Shown in pieces: positions 25,901-35,264 of a DNA stretch of 64,000 nucleotides. This DNA is from CATQHW01 sp965243545 (GTDB lineage Bacteria; Spirochaetota; Spirochaetia; SZUA-6; Bin103). The translations under genes were made by a program, and so were the position numbers. The stretch lies in assembly GCA_965243545.1 (NCBI GenBank), contig OZ251573.1:2108001-2172000 (forward strand), read 5' to 3'. Position 1 is the stretch's first letter, and each line of letters begins with the position of its first letter. The notes under the pieces are model-generated. The model was not told the DNA's origin. It saw nothing but the letters and a program-made list of their open reading frames with translations, and did not search any database.

Positions 25901-28900
25901 TCCCTCCCGGCGTCGAGCAACTCCGCCCCGCCCTCCGGGCGTTCGACTTCGAGTCCCTGTTCATCGAGGGCCTCGGCTGGAACCACTACCGCGGCCAGCC
26001 GGCGCCGGTCGCCGCGGACGGGCGCGGCTACACCTTGCGCCCGCTCGCCGAGAAGGCCGAGTTCGTCATCTATCTCTGCAGCGCGGATGCCGGCGGCGGC
26101 GTGCCGCCCTATCCCACGCGCCGCAAGATCGAGCAGCAGGCCGCCAAGCTGCACTTCGAGCACCTGATCATCTTCACGGACGAGGCCAGGACCATGCAGG
26201 TGTGGCAGTGGGTCAAGCGCGAGGCCGGGGCGCCGGTCCGCTGCCGCGAGCACTCGTTCCGGGCCGGGCAGAGCGGCGACCCGCTGCTGCAGCGCCTCCA
26301 AACCCTTGCGTTCAGACTGGAAGAGGAAGCCGGCCTGAGCATTCCGGTCGTCGCCGGACGGGTACGGCAGGCGCTGGACGTGGAGCGGCTGACCAAACGC
26401 TTCTACGAACGGTTCCGCACCGAGCTGTCCGCATTCCAGGATTTCATCGAGGGGATCGCGGCCCAAGGCGGCCGCGCGTGGTACGCCTCGCTGATGCTGA
26501 ACCGCATGATGTTCGTGTACTTCGTGCAGAAGCAGGGCTTCCTGGACGGAGACCCCGACTACCTGCGCAACCGCCTGGCGCTGGTGCGGCGTGCCAACGG
26601 CGGCGGCCGCTTTCATCAGTTCTACCGCGTCTTTCTGCGCCGGCTGTTCCACGAGGGGCTCGGCCAACCGGAGGCCGAGCGCGCGGCGGACCTGGCGGCG
26701 CTGCTCGGCAAGGTCCCGTTTCTCAACGGCGGGCTGTTCGAGGTGCACGATCTGGAACGGGACAACCCCGACATCGACATCCCCGACGAAGCGTTTGCCA
26801 GGGTGTTCGAGTTCTTCGACGGCTACCGCTGGCACCTCGACGAGCGCCCGCAGCGCGAGGACAACGAGATCAACCCCGACGTTCTCGGCTACATTTTCGA
26901 GAAATACGTCAACCAGAAGCAGATGGGCGCCTACTACACCAAGGAGGACGTGACCGGGTACCTGGCGCGCAACACGGTGCTTCCGTTCCTGTTCGACGCC
27001 GCCCGTAAGAAATGTCCGGTGGCGTTCCAACCCGGCGGCGGCGTCTGGCGGCTGCTGCAGGACAACCCCGGCCGCTACCTTTATTCCGGCCTTGCGGGAC
27101 GGACGAACGGCGGCGGCGCCGGCGCGGAGCAGCCGTTGGAGCAGGCCCGCAAGCGGCGCTGCGCCGAAGTGCGCCGACGCCTGGCGGCGGGCGAAGTGAA
27201 CACGGTCAACGACCTGATCACGCTCAACCTCGACGTCACGCGGTTCGCCCACGACGTCATCGTGCGCAGCGAAGGGCCGGAGCTGCTACGCGCGTTCTGG
27301 CAGGCGCTCCGCGGCGTCTCGGTGTTGGACCCGACCTGCGGATCGGGCGCCTTTCTGTTCGCGGCGCTGACGATCCTGGAACCGCTCTACTCCGCCTGCC
27401 TGGAAGGGATGCGCGGATTCCTCGACGACCTGGAGCGGACCGAACGGCCCCATCACCCGCGCGCCCTGCAGGACTTCCGGGACGTGCTGGCGCAGGCCGA
27501 GCGCCACCCCAACGTCCGCTACTTCATCCTCAAGTCGATCGTCCTGAACAACCTGTACGGCGTGGACATCATGGAGGAGGCGGTCGAGATCTGCAAGCTG
27601 CGCCTGTTCCTGAAGCTGGTCGCGCAGTTGCAGAGCTACGACCAGATCGAGCCGCTGCCGGACATCGACTTCAACGTCCGCGCCGGCAACACGCTGGTGG
27701 GATTCACTTCGTTGGACGCGGTGCGCCGCGCCATCACCACGGACCCGGACGGGCAAGTTCGCGCGCTGTACGGAGAGGACCACGAAACGCTGGCGCGGAT
27801 CGGCGAAACCGCCGAGATCGCCAGCCGCGCGTTCGACCAGTTCCGGCAACAGCAAACCACCCTGGGCGGCGCCGTGACCGCCGCCGACAAGGCCGAGCTG
27901 CGCGGCCGGCTGGATGCGCTGGACGCGGAGCTCAACCGCTTCCTGGCGGTGGAATACGGCGTCAAGCCAAAGGACGCCAAAGCCTATGCCGCCTGGCGCG
28001 AAAGCCACCGGCCGTTCCATTGGTTCGTGGAGTTCTACGCCATCATGAGCCGGGGCGGCTTCGACGTGGTGATCGGCAACCCGCCCTACGTAGCGCGGCG
28101 CTCCGTAGCCCGCTCCTACCGCTTGAAGGGATTCAGCACCGGCGCCTGCCCTGACATCTACGCCTCGGTCCTGGAGCAGAGCATCCACGTGTGCCGCGCC
28201 GGCGGCCGCATCGGCATGATCGTTCCGTTGAGCCTCACCTTCAGCGCCGGCTTCGCGCCGTTGCGGACGCTGATATACGAGGAATGCGGCGCCGGTTGGT
28301 TTTCGTCGTTCGGGCGCATCCCCTCCGCGTTGTTCTCGTTCGATACGCGAGTGCGAAACACCATCGCGCTCGGACACAAACAGAAGTCGAAGCGGTCGGG
28401 CCGCGCCCCGTCACGGTTCTTCACGACGCGGCTGCACCGCTGGTTTGACTCCGAGCGGCCTACCCTGTTCGACCGCCTCTCCTACTCGGAGTATCCGCCA
28501 ACGCCGTTTGCCGGACTGATCCCCAAGCTCGGCAGCGCGCCGCTGCTGCAGGCGTTCGCGGACCTGCTCGACCGTGGTGACGTATCGCTTGCGGAGGACT
28601 TGGCGCCGTCGCGGGCCGGCAACTTCCCGCTGCACTTCAAGCAGACCGCCTACAACTGGCTCACGTTCTGCGTCGAAATGCCGCCGGCATACGGCGCCCG
28701 GGGGCGTCCGGTGAGTCAGACCAAGTACGGAACGGTCCACTTCCTGAAGGAAGAAGAACGCGATCTCTCGTTGATCCTGGCGAACGGACTGCTGATGTTT
28801 GCGTGGTGGGTAGCGATCGGAGACGACTTCGACGTGACCAGGGGCAACTTCGCGTCGGCGCCGCTTGGTCCTCAGCAACTCTCCGCGGAGAAGCGGCGGT

Positions 28901-29136
28901 CAGTGCTGGCGCTGCGCCCCGACCTGGAGCAGGCGATGACCGATAACCTGGTATTCAAGCGCAACGCCGGCAAGAACATCGGCAACTACAACCTGGCCCG
29001 CTGCCGCCACGTCACCGACCGGGCCGACCGGACGTGGCTTGCCGCGCTCGGCCTGGAGCATCTCTGGGAAGAAGTGCGGCTGGAGACGGCGTTGGTAGTC
29101 AGAACCTCGTTCGAGGACGGCGGCGGCGAATCATGA
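25897..29136 (+). CDS. Large class I N6-adenine DNA methyltransferase (Eco57I/PglX-like)
   Basis: 1079 residues. SAM-binding motif I DPTCGSGAF (~478) and the catalytic NPPY (~727, VIGNPPYVARRS) in the N6-adenine MTase order. An N-terminal helical/recognition part includes INPDVLGYIFEKYVNQKQMGAYYT (typical entry to the MTase core; quoted in two parts: INPDVLGYIFEKYVN and QMGAYYT). A C-terminal target-recognition-like region follows. Translationally coupled to the helicase. It probably marks host DNA so that the helicase-nuclease attacks unmarked phage DNA. No separate nuclease motif is evident in this polypeptide. Confidence 0.85.
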   Translation: MIPPGVEQLRPALRAFDFESLFIEGLGWNHYRGQPAPVAADGRGYTLRPLAEKAEFVIYLCSADAGGGVPPYPTRRKIEQQAAKLHFEHLIIFTDEARTMQVWQWVKREAGAPVRCREHSFRAGQSGDPLLQRLQTLAFRLEEEAGLSIPVVAGRVRQALDVERLTKRFYERFRTELSAFQDFIEGIAAQGGRAWYASLMLNRMMFVYFVQKQGFLDGDPDYLRNRLALVRRANGGGRFHQFYRVFLRRLFHEGLGQPEAERAADLAALLGKVPFLNGGLFEVHDLERDNPDIDIPDEAFARVFEFFDGYRWHLDERPQREDNEINPDVLGYIFEKYVNQKQMGAYYTKEDVTGYLARNTVLPFLFDAARKKCPVAFQPGGGVWRLLQDNPGRYLYSGLAGRTNGGGAGAEQPLEQARKRRCAEVRRRLAAGEVNTVNDLITLNLDVTRFAHDVIVRSEGPELLRAFWQALRGVSVLDPTCGSGAFLFAALTILEPLYSACLEGMRGFLDDLERTERPHHPRALQDFRDVLAQAERHPNVRYFILKSIVLNNLYGVDIMEEAVEICKLRLFLKLVAQLQSYDQIEPLPDIDFNVRAGNTLVGFTSLDAVRRAITTDPDGQVRALYGEDHETLARIGETAEIASRAFDQFRQQQTTLGGAVTAADKAELRGRLDALDAELNRFLAVEYGVKPKDAKAYAAWRESHRPFHWFVEFYAIMSRGGFDVVIGNPPYVARRSVARSYRLKGFSTGACPDIYASVLEQSIHVCRAGGRIGMIVPLSLTFSAGFAPLRTLIYEECGAGWFSSFGRIPSALFSFDTRVRNTIALGHKQKSKRSGRAPSRFFTTRLHRWFDSERPTLFDRLSYSEYPPTPFAGLIPKLGSAPLLQAFADLLDRGDVSLAEDLAPSRAGNFPLHFKQTAYNWLTFCVEMPPAYGARGRPVSQTKYGTVHFLKEEERDLSLILANGLLMFAWWVAIGDDFDVTRGNFASAPLGPQQLSAEKRRSVLALRPDLEQAMTDNLVFKRNAGKNIGNYNLARCRHVTDRADRTWLAALGLEHLWEEVRLETALVVRTSFEDGGGES

Positions 29137-29170
29137 ATCTCCAACCGCCGGTCGGAGAAATCCGCACCGC

Positions 29171-29782
29171 ATGAACCACCCGCCACGACGCTACGAAGCC
29201 GCCGCGCCGGACACCCCGCAGGCGTTGCAGCGGTGCTTCGCCGGCGGGCGCGTGCGCGCCGTCACGGTGCGGGGCGACGTCCGCATACTCGACGGCGCGC
29301 TTACCGCCTTCTTCTGCTCGGTGCGCTGCCCCGGCGAAATCATCCTGCGCGTCTACGACCTCGCCCGCGAGCTGCGCGGCACGGACCGAACGCTCATCGG
29401 CGGATTCCAGTCCCCGATCGAGAAAGAATTCCTCGACCTGCTGCTGCGCGGCTCCGCCCGCGCCGTGGTCTGCCCCGCCCGCGGCATCGACACCATGCGC
29501 GTCCCGCCGGCGTGGCGCCCGGCAATCTGCGAACGCCGCCTGCTGATCCTGTCCCCGTTCACCCGCGCCCACCCCCGCCCAACCGCCGCCCTCGCCGCCC
29601 AGCGCAACGACCTCATCGCCGCCCTCGCCACCGGCTTCCTCATCCCCTACGCCGCCCCCGCGGGCAAGACCGAAGCCCTCGCCCGCACCGCCGCCGCCGC
29701 CGGCAAACCGGTCGTCACCCTGGACACCCCACTCAACGCCACCCTCCTGACCCTCGGCGCCCGCGCCACGCGCAACGTGTGA
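29171..29782 (+). CDS. DprA/Smf-like (LOG-fold) protein, third gene of the defence operon
   Basis: 203 residues. The pattern IGGFQSPIEKEFLDLLLRG, VCPARGIDTMR, LILSPF and PYAAPAGKT resembles the Rossmann-like core of DprA/Smf and related putative Rossmann-fold nucleotide-binding proteins, without the SAM or winged-helix extensions of housekeeping DprA. It begins 34 bp after the methyltransferase stop. DprA-like proteins recur in restriction-type loci, but their job there is unclear. A decayed partial copy lies at 33792-33943. Confidence 0.65.
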   Translation: MNHPPRRYEAAAPDTPQALQRCFAGGRVRAVTVRGDVRILDGALTAFFCSVRCPGEIILRVYDLARELRGTDRTLIGGFQSPIEKEFLDLLLRGSARAVVCPARGIDTMRVPPAWRPAICERRLLILSPFTRAHPRPTAALAAQRNDLIAALATGFLIPYAAPAGKTEALARTAAAAGKPVVTLDTPLNATLLTLGARATRNV

Positions 29783-29900
29783 CAGCACGACCTATGGACG
29801 TTATGGTCCAACCGCCCCGAGGGGACGGCTGTGGTGTTGACCGGTCGGATGGCGGCGGCTATGGTGGGTTGGGAGACGAGCAGGTGCATGCGCTGGAGAT

Positions 29901-29909
29901 AGCGACGGT
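29901..29909. repeat. Left 9-bp target-site duplication
   Basis: AGCGACGGT, identical to 31304-31312 on the other side of the IS4-family element. Confidence 0.9.
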
Positions 29910-31303
29910 CAGTACTGTCCGGTTTGGAGACCGTCGCGTGATTGTAACTGATTACACACATAAAGATTACAGGCAAAATCGGGTGGTGGCGACTTGAACT
30001 TGATTCGGCCGTCTCACGCGATCCGCTGGCCCACAGCCGTCCGGCGTACCGGTCGGTTCGCCACAGCCGACCGGCGGCTCGGTGCAGCACCCCTCGGCCG
30101 CATTCGCCTAACCTGCTGGCATGTATTTCGGCCAGACCCTGTTCTCCCAGGTAATGAACTACCTGCCGTGGACGACTTTCGCTCGCATCGTCGATCGCTA
30201 CGCCGGCGACCGCAAGGTCCGTACGTTACGCTGCACCGAGCACTATCGTGCGCTCGCCTTCGCGCAACTCACGCACCGCGAGAGTCTGCGCGACATCGAA
30301 GCCTGCCTGGCGGCTCGTTCTACCAAGCTCTATCACTGTGGATTCCGGACACCGGTGCGCCGCTCTACCTTGGCCGATGCCAACGAGCGGCGCGATTGGC
30401 GGATCTACGCGGACTTCGCCCAACGGTTGATCGTGCAGGCGCGCGCACTGTACGCCGACGAGATGTTGGCCACCAAGTTGAACGAGACCGCCTACGCACT
30501 GGACTCCACGACCGTCGATCTCTGCCTGTCGATCTTCCCCTGGGCGGCGTTCCGAGCCACCAAGGCGGCGGTCAAGATGCATACCCTGTTGGATTTACGA
30601 GGTTCGATCCCAAGTTTCATTCACATCTCCGACGGCAGGTTACACGACGTCAACGTGCTTGATTTGCTGGTGCCGGAGGCTGGCGCGACGTACGTCATGG
30701 ACCGCGCCTACATCGACTTTCAACGCCTGTACGCGCTGGACCAGGCCGGCGCCTTCTTCGTGACTCGTGCCAAGAAGAACATCCGCTACCGGCGCCTGTA
30801 CTCCACGCCGACGGACCGAACGCTAGGAGTCATCTCGGATCAGATCATCGCTTTGGGTGGGGCGCAGGCCAAGCTGAGGTACCGGGACCGTCTGCGGCGT
30901 GTCCGCTACAGGGACCCACAATCCGGCCAAACACTGGTGTTTCTCACCAACCGGACCGGACTTGATGCGGTGACGATCTGTGGTTTGTACAAGAGTCGGT
31001 GGCAGGTCGAGTTGTTCTTCAAGTGGGTCAAACAGCACCTGCGGGTGAAGCGTTTTCTGGGAGTTTCGGAGAATGCCGTGAAATCGCAACTGTGGATAGC
31101 GGTGTCGGTCTACGTGCTGGTCGCGATTATCCGCAAGCGGCTGGGGATCGACACGCCGCTCTACACAATGCTACAGATCTTATCGGTCATGCCATTCGAG
31201 CAAGTACCGCTACATGAAGCACTTACGATGGAAGATTACAGTTCGGAACCGGACCCGTCCGATAAACAGTTGCGATTGCTTGATTTATGACCGGACACTA
31301 CTG
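29910..31303 (+). mobile_element. IS4-family insertion sequence, complete (1394 bp)
   Basis: Terminal inverted repeats CAGTACTGTCCGGT (29910-29923) and ACCGGACACTACTG (31290-31303) match except one position. A perfect 9-bp direct repeat flanks them, as expected for IS10/IS50-like IS4 relatives. One transposase gene fills it. The exact repeats indicate a recent insertion. Confidence 0.9.
30121..31290 (+). CDS. IS4-family DDE transposase
   Basis: 389 residues with an N-terminal DUF4372-like region (MYFGQTLFSQVMNYLPW). The DDE triad is visible as ALDSTTVDL (first Asp ~129), VMDRAYIDF (second Asp ~193) and the Y-R-E signature YKSRWQVELFFKW (Glu ~297). The frame is intact to a TGA-type stop 13 bp inside the right inverted repeat, so it is probably active. 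Confidence 0.92.
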   Translation: MYFGQTLFSQVMNYLPWTTFARIVDRYAGDRKVRTLRCTEHYRALAFAQLTHRESLRDIEACLAARSTKLYHCGFRTPVRRSTLADANERRDWRIYADFAQRLIVQARALYADEMLATKLNETAYALDSTTVDLCLSIFPWAAFRATKAAVKMHTLLDLRGSIPSFIHISDGRLHDVNVLDLLVPEAGATYVMDRAYIDFQRLYALDQAGAFFVTRAKKNIRYRRLYSTPTDRTLGVISDQIIALGGAQAKLRYRDRLRRVRYRDPQSGQTLVFLTNRTGLDAVTICGLYKSRWQVELFFKWVKQHLRVKRFLGVSENAVKSQLWIAVSVYVLVAIIRKRLGIDTPLYTMLQILSVMPFEQVPLHEALTMEDYSSEPDPSDKQLRLLDL

Positions 31304-31312
31304 AGCGACGGT
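31304..31312. repeat. Right 9-bp target-site duplication
   Basis: AGCGACGGT, identical to 29901-29909. Confidence 0.9.
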
Positions 31313-32042
31313 AAACGACTTGGTCCGGATTCTCGATGAGCACCCGCAGTGGCTGGAGGCGTTGCGGGAGCGGCTGCTGACTCGCGAAGTGCTGGGCTTG
31401 CCGCAGCAGCTCGCTGATTTCCGCGCCAACACCGAGCGCCAGTTCGAAGCGCAGGGGCTCCGACTCGGAAAGGTGGAGGACCGTCTCGAAGCGCACGGGC
31501 GCCAGCTCAATCAGCTCCGTGACGACATCGGTCCGATCAAGGCCGCCCACGTCCGTAACGCCGCCCGCAACGCAGCCGACATGATGGCTGAGGCGCAGGG
31601 ACTGGAGTTGGTCGACATCCTCGACCCGAGGGAGCTGGGAGCCATGGTGCGGAGGTCCAACACACGCGGTATCTCCAAGGGCGATCTGGACAGCTTCCGC
31701 TTGGCCGACATGGTGCTGCGCGCGACTGACCCGGACGGGGCCGATTGCTACGTGGCGGTGGAGGTTTCCTACACGGCCAACGGGCGCGATACCCGCCGCG
31801 CGATCCGCAACGCGGAGTACCTGACCCGCTTCACCAGGCGCCGCGCCCTGGCCTTGGTGGCTGGTCGGCGGTTGGACAAGCGGATTATCGAAACGGTGAA
31901 GTCCGGGGCGGTCGCCTGGTATGAGCTGAGCGCTCAAGCCCTGGAAGTGGACTGACCTGCCGCTACCGCCGGCGCGTGCGCGGGCATCTCCTTTGGGGAC
32001 GGCGCCCCATGAACAGCGGCACGTCAGCCTCCGCGGCCGGGT

Positions 32043-33776
32043 CTACGAAGTCGCGGTCCCATCACCGTAGAGGCGCTCTACGGCATGTCCCACGGCTTGG
32101 CGGCCGGCGGCGGACTGATGAACGAGCCGTTCGATTTCCTGCATCGCGTCCGGCGAGGGGAGCGGCAACGCTTCCAACTCGTACGCCGATACCGCGACGC
32201 TGCCGTTGATGCAGCGGAACAGCTGATCGACGACGGCGCTGTTGAGCAGTGCGGCTACGGCGGCCGGAGAAACCCGCGGCGCGCCGTCGATCGGCCGGAT
32301 CATGTTGAGATGGTTTTCGATGACGACGGCTCCGTGCTCATCGATGAAAGATGCCGGCAGCTCCGCAGCCATCAACCGCCGGCCCTGCTCCTTGGCGGTC
32401 GTCCGCTGCAGCAGCACGCACGGATGATCGGTCACCACCCAGAAGTCCTCTCCGTCAGGCTCGAAATACGGCTGGTGGTTTCTCTTTTGCGCCCGGAACT
32501 CGAACACGCCGCCCGGGCGCACCGACTCCGCCCACAGCAACGGATAGCGCCCTTTGCCCGGCCGGTCCCGCAGGTTCCGCTTGTGCCGGTTCCAGACCAG
32601 CGGCCCCGTGCTGACGCGATAGCCGTAGTCATCCAGCCGGCACGGCAGAGCATCGGCCCGATTGACCAAATCGCTCTGCGCGCTGTTGCGCGGGATGATC
32701 CACGGCCGGTCAGAACGTTCCGGCACGCGAAACGATCCGGCCGAGTGCGTGCTGATCGAGCCGTCCGACTCTATCGAGATGTAGTGGACGGGGCCTTCGC
32801 CGTGGTGGCCGCCACGCCGATAGGCCGTCAGCATCGTTTCTTGCAGCACGTCGGCAAACACGCTCTTGCGCTGCTCGACGAAGGTAACGCTCACCGGCGG
32901 CGCTTCTCGACCGAGCAGGCCCCGCAGAGCCTTGAAGTACTCGCCCGCCAGAAAACTGGTCGGCGTGACGTAGGCGATCACCCCGCCCGGGCGGGCGAAG
33001 CGCAAAGCCAGGTCCGTGAACAGACCGTACCGGTTGGCGTGCCCGTACAGGCTGCGGCGGTACCGCGCGCGCAACGCCGGCGCCAACGTAACCCGCCCGT
33101 ACGGCGGATTGCCGACCACCAGATCAAACCCGGCGCCATCCGGCGTCTGCGCCAGACTGTCACCGACGCTCACCACTTGCGGGAGCCGCGCTCCCGCCTC
33201 CCGGCAGAGAGCGTCGAGCGCCGCGTCCACGAACACTTGCGACATCCAGGCGGCGAACGGATCGATCTCGAAACCGCGCAGCCGCCGCGCGATCTCTCTC
33301 AGCACGCCCGACGCGCTGCGGTCCGGCAAATGCTCCACCATGCGCCGCGCGACCGGCGCCAGAAACGCGCCGCCGCCGCACGCCGGGTCAAGCACGCACG
33401 CGGTTTCCCAGTCCACGCCGGCCTCCGCCGCCATGTCGAGCAAGCGCTCGCACAGGGCCGGCGGCGTGTAGTACGCGCCGAGCTTTGCCCGCAACCGCTC
33501 CGGCAACAATCCGGTGTAGAGCAGCCCGATCGCGTAGCCGGCGTCCATCACGTCCATTCCGGCCGCGCACGTCCCGATGGCCGACGCCAGTTCGTTCGCC
33601 GACTCCGGGAGCGAAGCGAAATCGGCGCCGTTTGGAGGCTCGCGGAGTGGACAGCCGGCCGCCGAATTCGACTGCAGCTCGCTCCAATAGGCCGTGAGCG
33701 CCCGGAACACCATCCCTCGCGCAAACTCAACACGCTGATCGACACGGACGGTCCCGGCAACCGACCGGGCTTCCAT
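32043..33776 (-). CDS. Orphan N6-adenine DNA methyltransferase (Eco57I-like)
   Basis: 577 residues from ATG 33776. Motif I LDPACGGGAFLAPV (~125) and catalytic GNPPYGR (~221), then PTSFLAGEYFKAL and a C-terminal target-recognition-like half. It resembles the methyltransferase half of type IIG/BseRI-type enzymes. No nuclease partner is next to it. A frame extending to 33833 would be antisense to a dprA-like remnant and is not part of the gene. Its last ~150 bp occur a second time at 35265-35417, so the locus has been duplicated and largely lost once. Confidence 0.85.
   Translation of the reverse strand: MEARSVAGTVRVDQRVEFARGMVFRALTAYWSELQSNSAAGCPLREPPNGADFASLPESANELASAIGTCAAGMDVMDAGYAIGLLYTGLLPERLRAKLGAYYTPPALCERLLDMAAEAGVDWETACVLDPACGGGAFLAPVARRMVEHLPDRSASGVLREIARRLRGFEIDPFAAWMSQVFVDAALDALCREAGARLPQVVSVGDSLAQTPDGAGFDLVVGNPPYGRVTLAPALRARYRRSLYGHANRYGLFTDLALRFARPGGVIAYVTPTSFLAGEYFKALRGLLGREAPPVSVTFVEQRKSVFADVLQETMLTAYRRGGHHGEGPVHYISIESDGSISTHSAGSFRVPERSDRPWIIPRNSAQSDLVNRADALPCRLDDYGYRVSTGPLVWNRHKRNLRDRPGKGRYPLLWAESVRPGGVFEFRAQKRNHQPYFEPDGEDFWVVTDHPCVLLQRTTAKEQGRRLMAAELPASFIDEHGAVVIENHLNMIRPIDGAPRVSPAAVAALLNSAVVDQLFRCINGSVAVSAYELEALPLPSPDAMQEIERLVHQSAAGRQAVGHAVERLYGDGTATS
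32065..32215 (+). repeat. Duplicated segment, copy A (3' end of the orphan methyltransferase)
   Basis: Direct repeat with 35265-35417 at clearly high identity (shared blocks such as ATGAACGAGCCGTTCGATTT). Confidence 0.85.
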
Positions 33777-33791
33777 CAGCGCTTCCTGAAC

Positions 33792-33943
33792 GACCGTCGC
33801 CCGCGAGCTGCGCAGCACGGACCGAACGCTCATCGGTTTCCAGTCGCCGATCGAGAAGGATTCCTCGACCTGCTGCTACGCGGCTCCGCCCTCGCCACCA
33901 ACATCCTCATCCCCTACGCCGCCCCGGCCGGCATGATGTGGTC
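33792..33943 (+). pseudogene. Remnant of a second dprA-like gene
   Basis: Near-identical to parts of the dprA-like gene at 29171: CTGCGCAGCACGGACCGAAC, TCCAGTCGCCGATCGAGAA, CTCATCCCCTACGCCGCC. Compared with that gene it has a 3-bp and a 1-bp deletion and has lost ~160 bp between two CGCC microhomologies. It lies just upstream of, and antisense to, the orphan methyltransferase start. Confidence 0.85.
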
Positions 33944-34190
33944 CCGGTTGTTAGGACAGTCCGAGGGGTAGATTAAGGTGTATCCGTCGGTTGTCAACCC
34001 ACCCCCTCCTCTGAAAATCCGATGGCGGTAGGCGGCGCGGTCCGAGGCCCCGGCGTTGCGCACGGCCCGCCCGGACGCCTTGTGACGCCCGGTGCGTTTG
34101 GAATGCGCCGCCGGCGACGCGGGACCGCGCGCGACGCGACGGGGCGCTTGACGCGGGATCGGAGCACGGCTACGGTCGCCGGCGAGTCTC

Positions 34191-35234
34191 ATGGCCGACG
34201 AACAGGTGCCGGACGAACCGCCTTCCGCGCAGCCGCCGGACGAAGCTGCGCCGCCCGAGGAAGAGGAAAGGATCACCCGTATCCACGACAAGTACTTCTA
34301 CGGGGTGTTTTCCGATACCGGCAACGCCGCCGGCCTGTTGCGCCCCTACTTGCCGCCGGCGGTAGCCGGCTCCCTGCGGTGGGCGACGCTCACCCACTGG
34401 CCGGGCCGCTTCGTGAGCGACGACTGGCGCGGCCGGGAGGCGGACTTGGTGTTCTCGGTGGAGCGGCAGGGGACGGAGGAGCCGGCGCTGGTGTACGTAC
34501 TGCTGGAGCATCAGTCCACGCCGCGCTACTGGATGGCGTTGCGGGTGCTGAACTACTGCCTGCGGATATGGGTGACGTGGCAGGAGGCGCGCAAGAATAG
34601 GAAGAAGACGAAGTTGCCGCTGATCGTGCCGCTGGTATTCTATCAGGGAGGGAAGCGGTGGTCGCCGGAGCTGGAGTTTCGGGAGCTGGTGGAGAGTGCG
34701 GCGGCGGAGTGGCGGTGGGTGCCGCGGTTCGAGTACCTGCTGATCGACCAGACGGCAGGAGGGCCGGAAGCGGTGTTGGGGTCGGCCGTGGCGCGGCTGA
34801 CGCAGATGGCGATGCTGGCGCGGGTACGAGGTGGGGATGAGTTGGTGGAGAGGACGGCGGTGCTGATGGCGGAGGTGTCGCCGGAGGGAGAGGTGGAGGT
34901 GCTGGCGCGGCACGTGGAGTACGTGCTGGCGACGCAGTCTGAGGAAGGGCTGCGAGCGTTCAGGGCAGCGTTGCGGCGCAACGTGCCCGGTCGTGGAGGA
35001 GAGCTGATGACTTACGTGGAACAGATAGAGGAGCGAGGCCGCCGGGAGGGCCGCCAGGAAGGCCGCCAGGAAGGCCGTCGGGAAGGCCGCCAGGAAGGCC
35101 GTCAGGAAGGCGTCTTGCGCACCATTGAAGGATTTCTGCAGCGCGATGTCCCGTGGTCGACCATCGAGGAGGCGACCAGCATCGACGAGTCCGAATTCCA
35201 ACGCCTCAAGCAGCAACTGGACGCCGACGATTGA
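34191..35234 (+). CDS. Rpn family recombination-promoting nuclease / putative transposase (PD-(D/E)XK)
   Basis: 347 residues. HDKYFYGVFSDTGNAAGLL, RWATLTHWPGRFV, ADLVFSVE and VYVLLEHQSTP..YWMALRVLNYCLRIW match the Rpn/PF04754 family; Asp in ADLVF and the EHQ element form the PD-(D/E)XK-type site. The C-terminus carries GR(R/Q)E tandem repeats before a short helical end. Rpn proteins are DNA endonucleases and behave like accessory or selfish genes. It sits between duplicated debris of the orphan methyltransferase, consistent with a later arrival. Confidence 0.85.
   Translation: MADEQVPDEPPSAQPPDEAAPPEEEERITRIHDKYFYGVFSDTGNAAGLLRPYLPPAVAGSLRWATLTHWPGRFVSDDWRGREADLVFSVERQGTEEPALVYVLLEHQSTPRYWMALRVLNYCLRIWVTWQEARKNRKKTKLPLIVPLVFYQGGKRWSPELEFRELVESAAAEWRWVPRFEYLLIDQTAGGPEAVLGSAVARLTQMAMLARVRGGDELVERTAVLMAEVSPEGEVEVLARHVEYVLATQSEEGLRAFRAALRRNVPGRGGELMTYVEQIEERGRREGRQEGRQEGRREGRQEGRQEGVLRTIEGFLQRDVPWSTIEEATSIDESEFQRLKQQLDADD
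35037..35112 (+). repeat. 12-bp tandem repeat in the rpn gene
   Basis: About six copies of GGCCGCCAGGAA-type units encode GRQE/GRRE. In frame; the C-terminal low-complexity repeat of Rpn genes is a known site of length change. Confidence 0.85.
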
Positions 35235-35264
35235 AGCGCTGAGCGGGAAGGAGGAGCACGTCCG

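Larger units (their letters stand above)
29794..31955 (+). pseudogene. Coiled-coil / PD-(D/E)XK-like gene interrupted by an IS4-family element
   Basis: The gene starts at ATG 29794, 11 bp after the dprA-like stop, and reads MDVMVQPPRGDG..HALEIATV to 29909. It resumes after the insertion at 31313 (NDLVRILDEHPQWLEALRERL..) and ends at 31955. Removing the IS and one 9-bp repeat restores a single frame of ~252 codons. The product has a coiled coil (~75-120) and a C-terminal domain with ADCYVAVEVSYTANGRD, similar to a PD-(D/E)XK core in which the Lys is Ser. The 3' part alone (GTG/ATG near 31320) could still be translated. Confidence 0.8.

Noticed and set aside
32085..33971. 628-codon plus-strand ORF
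   Set aside because: Antisense to the orphan methyltransferase; its end only reads into the dprA-like remnant.
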